Source of the DNA: Cryptomeria japonica
Lineage: Eukaryota; Streptophyta; Pinopsida; Cupressales; Cupressaceae
DNA length: 64,000 bases
Reading direction: 5' to 3'
NCBI RefSeq assembly: GCF_030272615.1
Contig: NC_081406.1
Span: 475,250,900 to 475,314,899, forward strand
Translations under genes and position numbers: made by a program
Notes under the pieces: model-generated
The model's database searches: none
What the model was told of the DNA's origin: nothing
The model's input: the letters and a program-made list of their open reading frames with translations, nothing else
Shown: positions 63,736 to 64,000 of the stretch, one piece after another
Layout: each line of letters begins with the position of its first letter
Position numbering within the stretch: position 1 is the stretch's first letter

Positions 63736-64000
63736 GTATATGTATTTTCTTCATTTAAATACTATTCTGAAAATCTGTTTATAACAAAAAAAAAGTGATG
63801 TATTTACAGATTTAATAATACTAAAAGAAGAAGGAGAAAACTGATAAACTTGCTAAATAGGCACTCCTGCGCTGTCTTCTCCCACGCCGCGAGCAATATA
63901 AAACAAAACCCCCCTGCTCGGCTCTCTCCCTTCCTCCACCTTCCTTCCTCCCTCCGCCATGAAACCCGCTCCGGTTCGGCCCTGTGTGCCACCGTGAGTA
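60913..64000 (+). repeat. 3' LTR of Element 5, cut by the window end
   Basis: Its 3.1 kb aligns with the solo LTR from 28368 to about 31840, from TGTGAGGCCCTACCCCGACTC to the GC-rich CCATGAAACCCGCTCCGGTTC region. It contains the stem-loop (61430-61457) and an (AT)n run (63683-63731). The 3' end lies beyond the window. Confidence 0.93.

Overview
This is plant nuclear DNA with no recognisable host gene. Nearly all of it is repeats: a satellite, one large DNA transposon, and at least six LTR-type elements or remnants nested in one another. The chromodomain-bearing Ty3/gypsy elements, plant-type tRNA-iMet primer sites, GT-AG introns and 4-kb LTRs fit a large, repeat-swollen genome. A gymnosperm or a fern is my guess; the species is not determinable from the sequence.

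Layout, left part. 1-2116 is a satellite of about 20-bp units in both orientations, followed by a (CT)n tract. About 2382-12067 is a DNA transposon with terminal clusters of an ATATCCGAT palindrome. It carries a decayed DDE-type transposase on + (2707-5714), a 360-bp tandem array (7449-8946), and a second gene on - (9428-11329) whose six exons are joined by five phase-0 GT-AG introns. 12739-17562 is a 1.9-kb repeat (copy A) split by a 2.9-kb copia-primed non-autonomous LTR element (14595-17480). Its intact counterpart is copy B at 57276-59217.

Layout, right part. An old minus-strand retroelement gag/ORF is cut into three pieces (56660-56125, 49945-49316, 22076-20878) by two younger gypsy insertions. 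Element 1 (22077-49315, TSD TTAAT) is a chromovirus with LTRs of about 4.1 kb. Element 3 (49946-56124, TSD CAAAT) is a minus-strand chromovirus. Element 1 holds further insertions. Its left LTR contains a 1.6-kb retroposed sequence with an 18-bp target duplication. Its gag is split by a solo LTR (28368-40508), which is itself split by Element 4 (32216-39905), a gag-protease-only gypsy element. The right edge (59215-64000) is the 3' part of another chromovirus (Element 5) whose LTR belongs to the same family as the solo LTR and runs off the window.

How it works together. Every coding region belongs to a mobile element, and almost all are broken by stops or frameshifts. The autonomous-type elements would supply gag, protease, RT, RNase H and integrase. 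Element 4 and the copia-primed element lack pol and must have moved with enzymes from elsewhere. The most unusual item is the DNA transposon at 2.4-12.1 kb, because of its transposase type, its spliced partner gene and its internal satellite.
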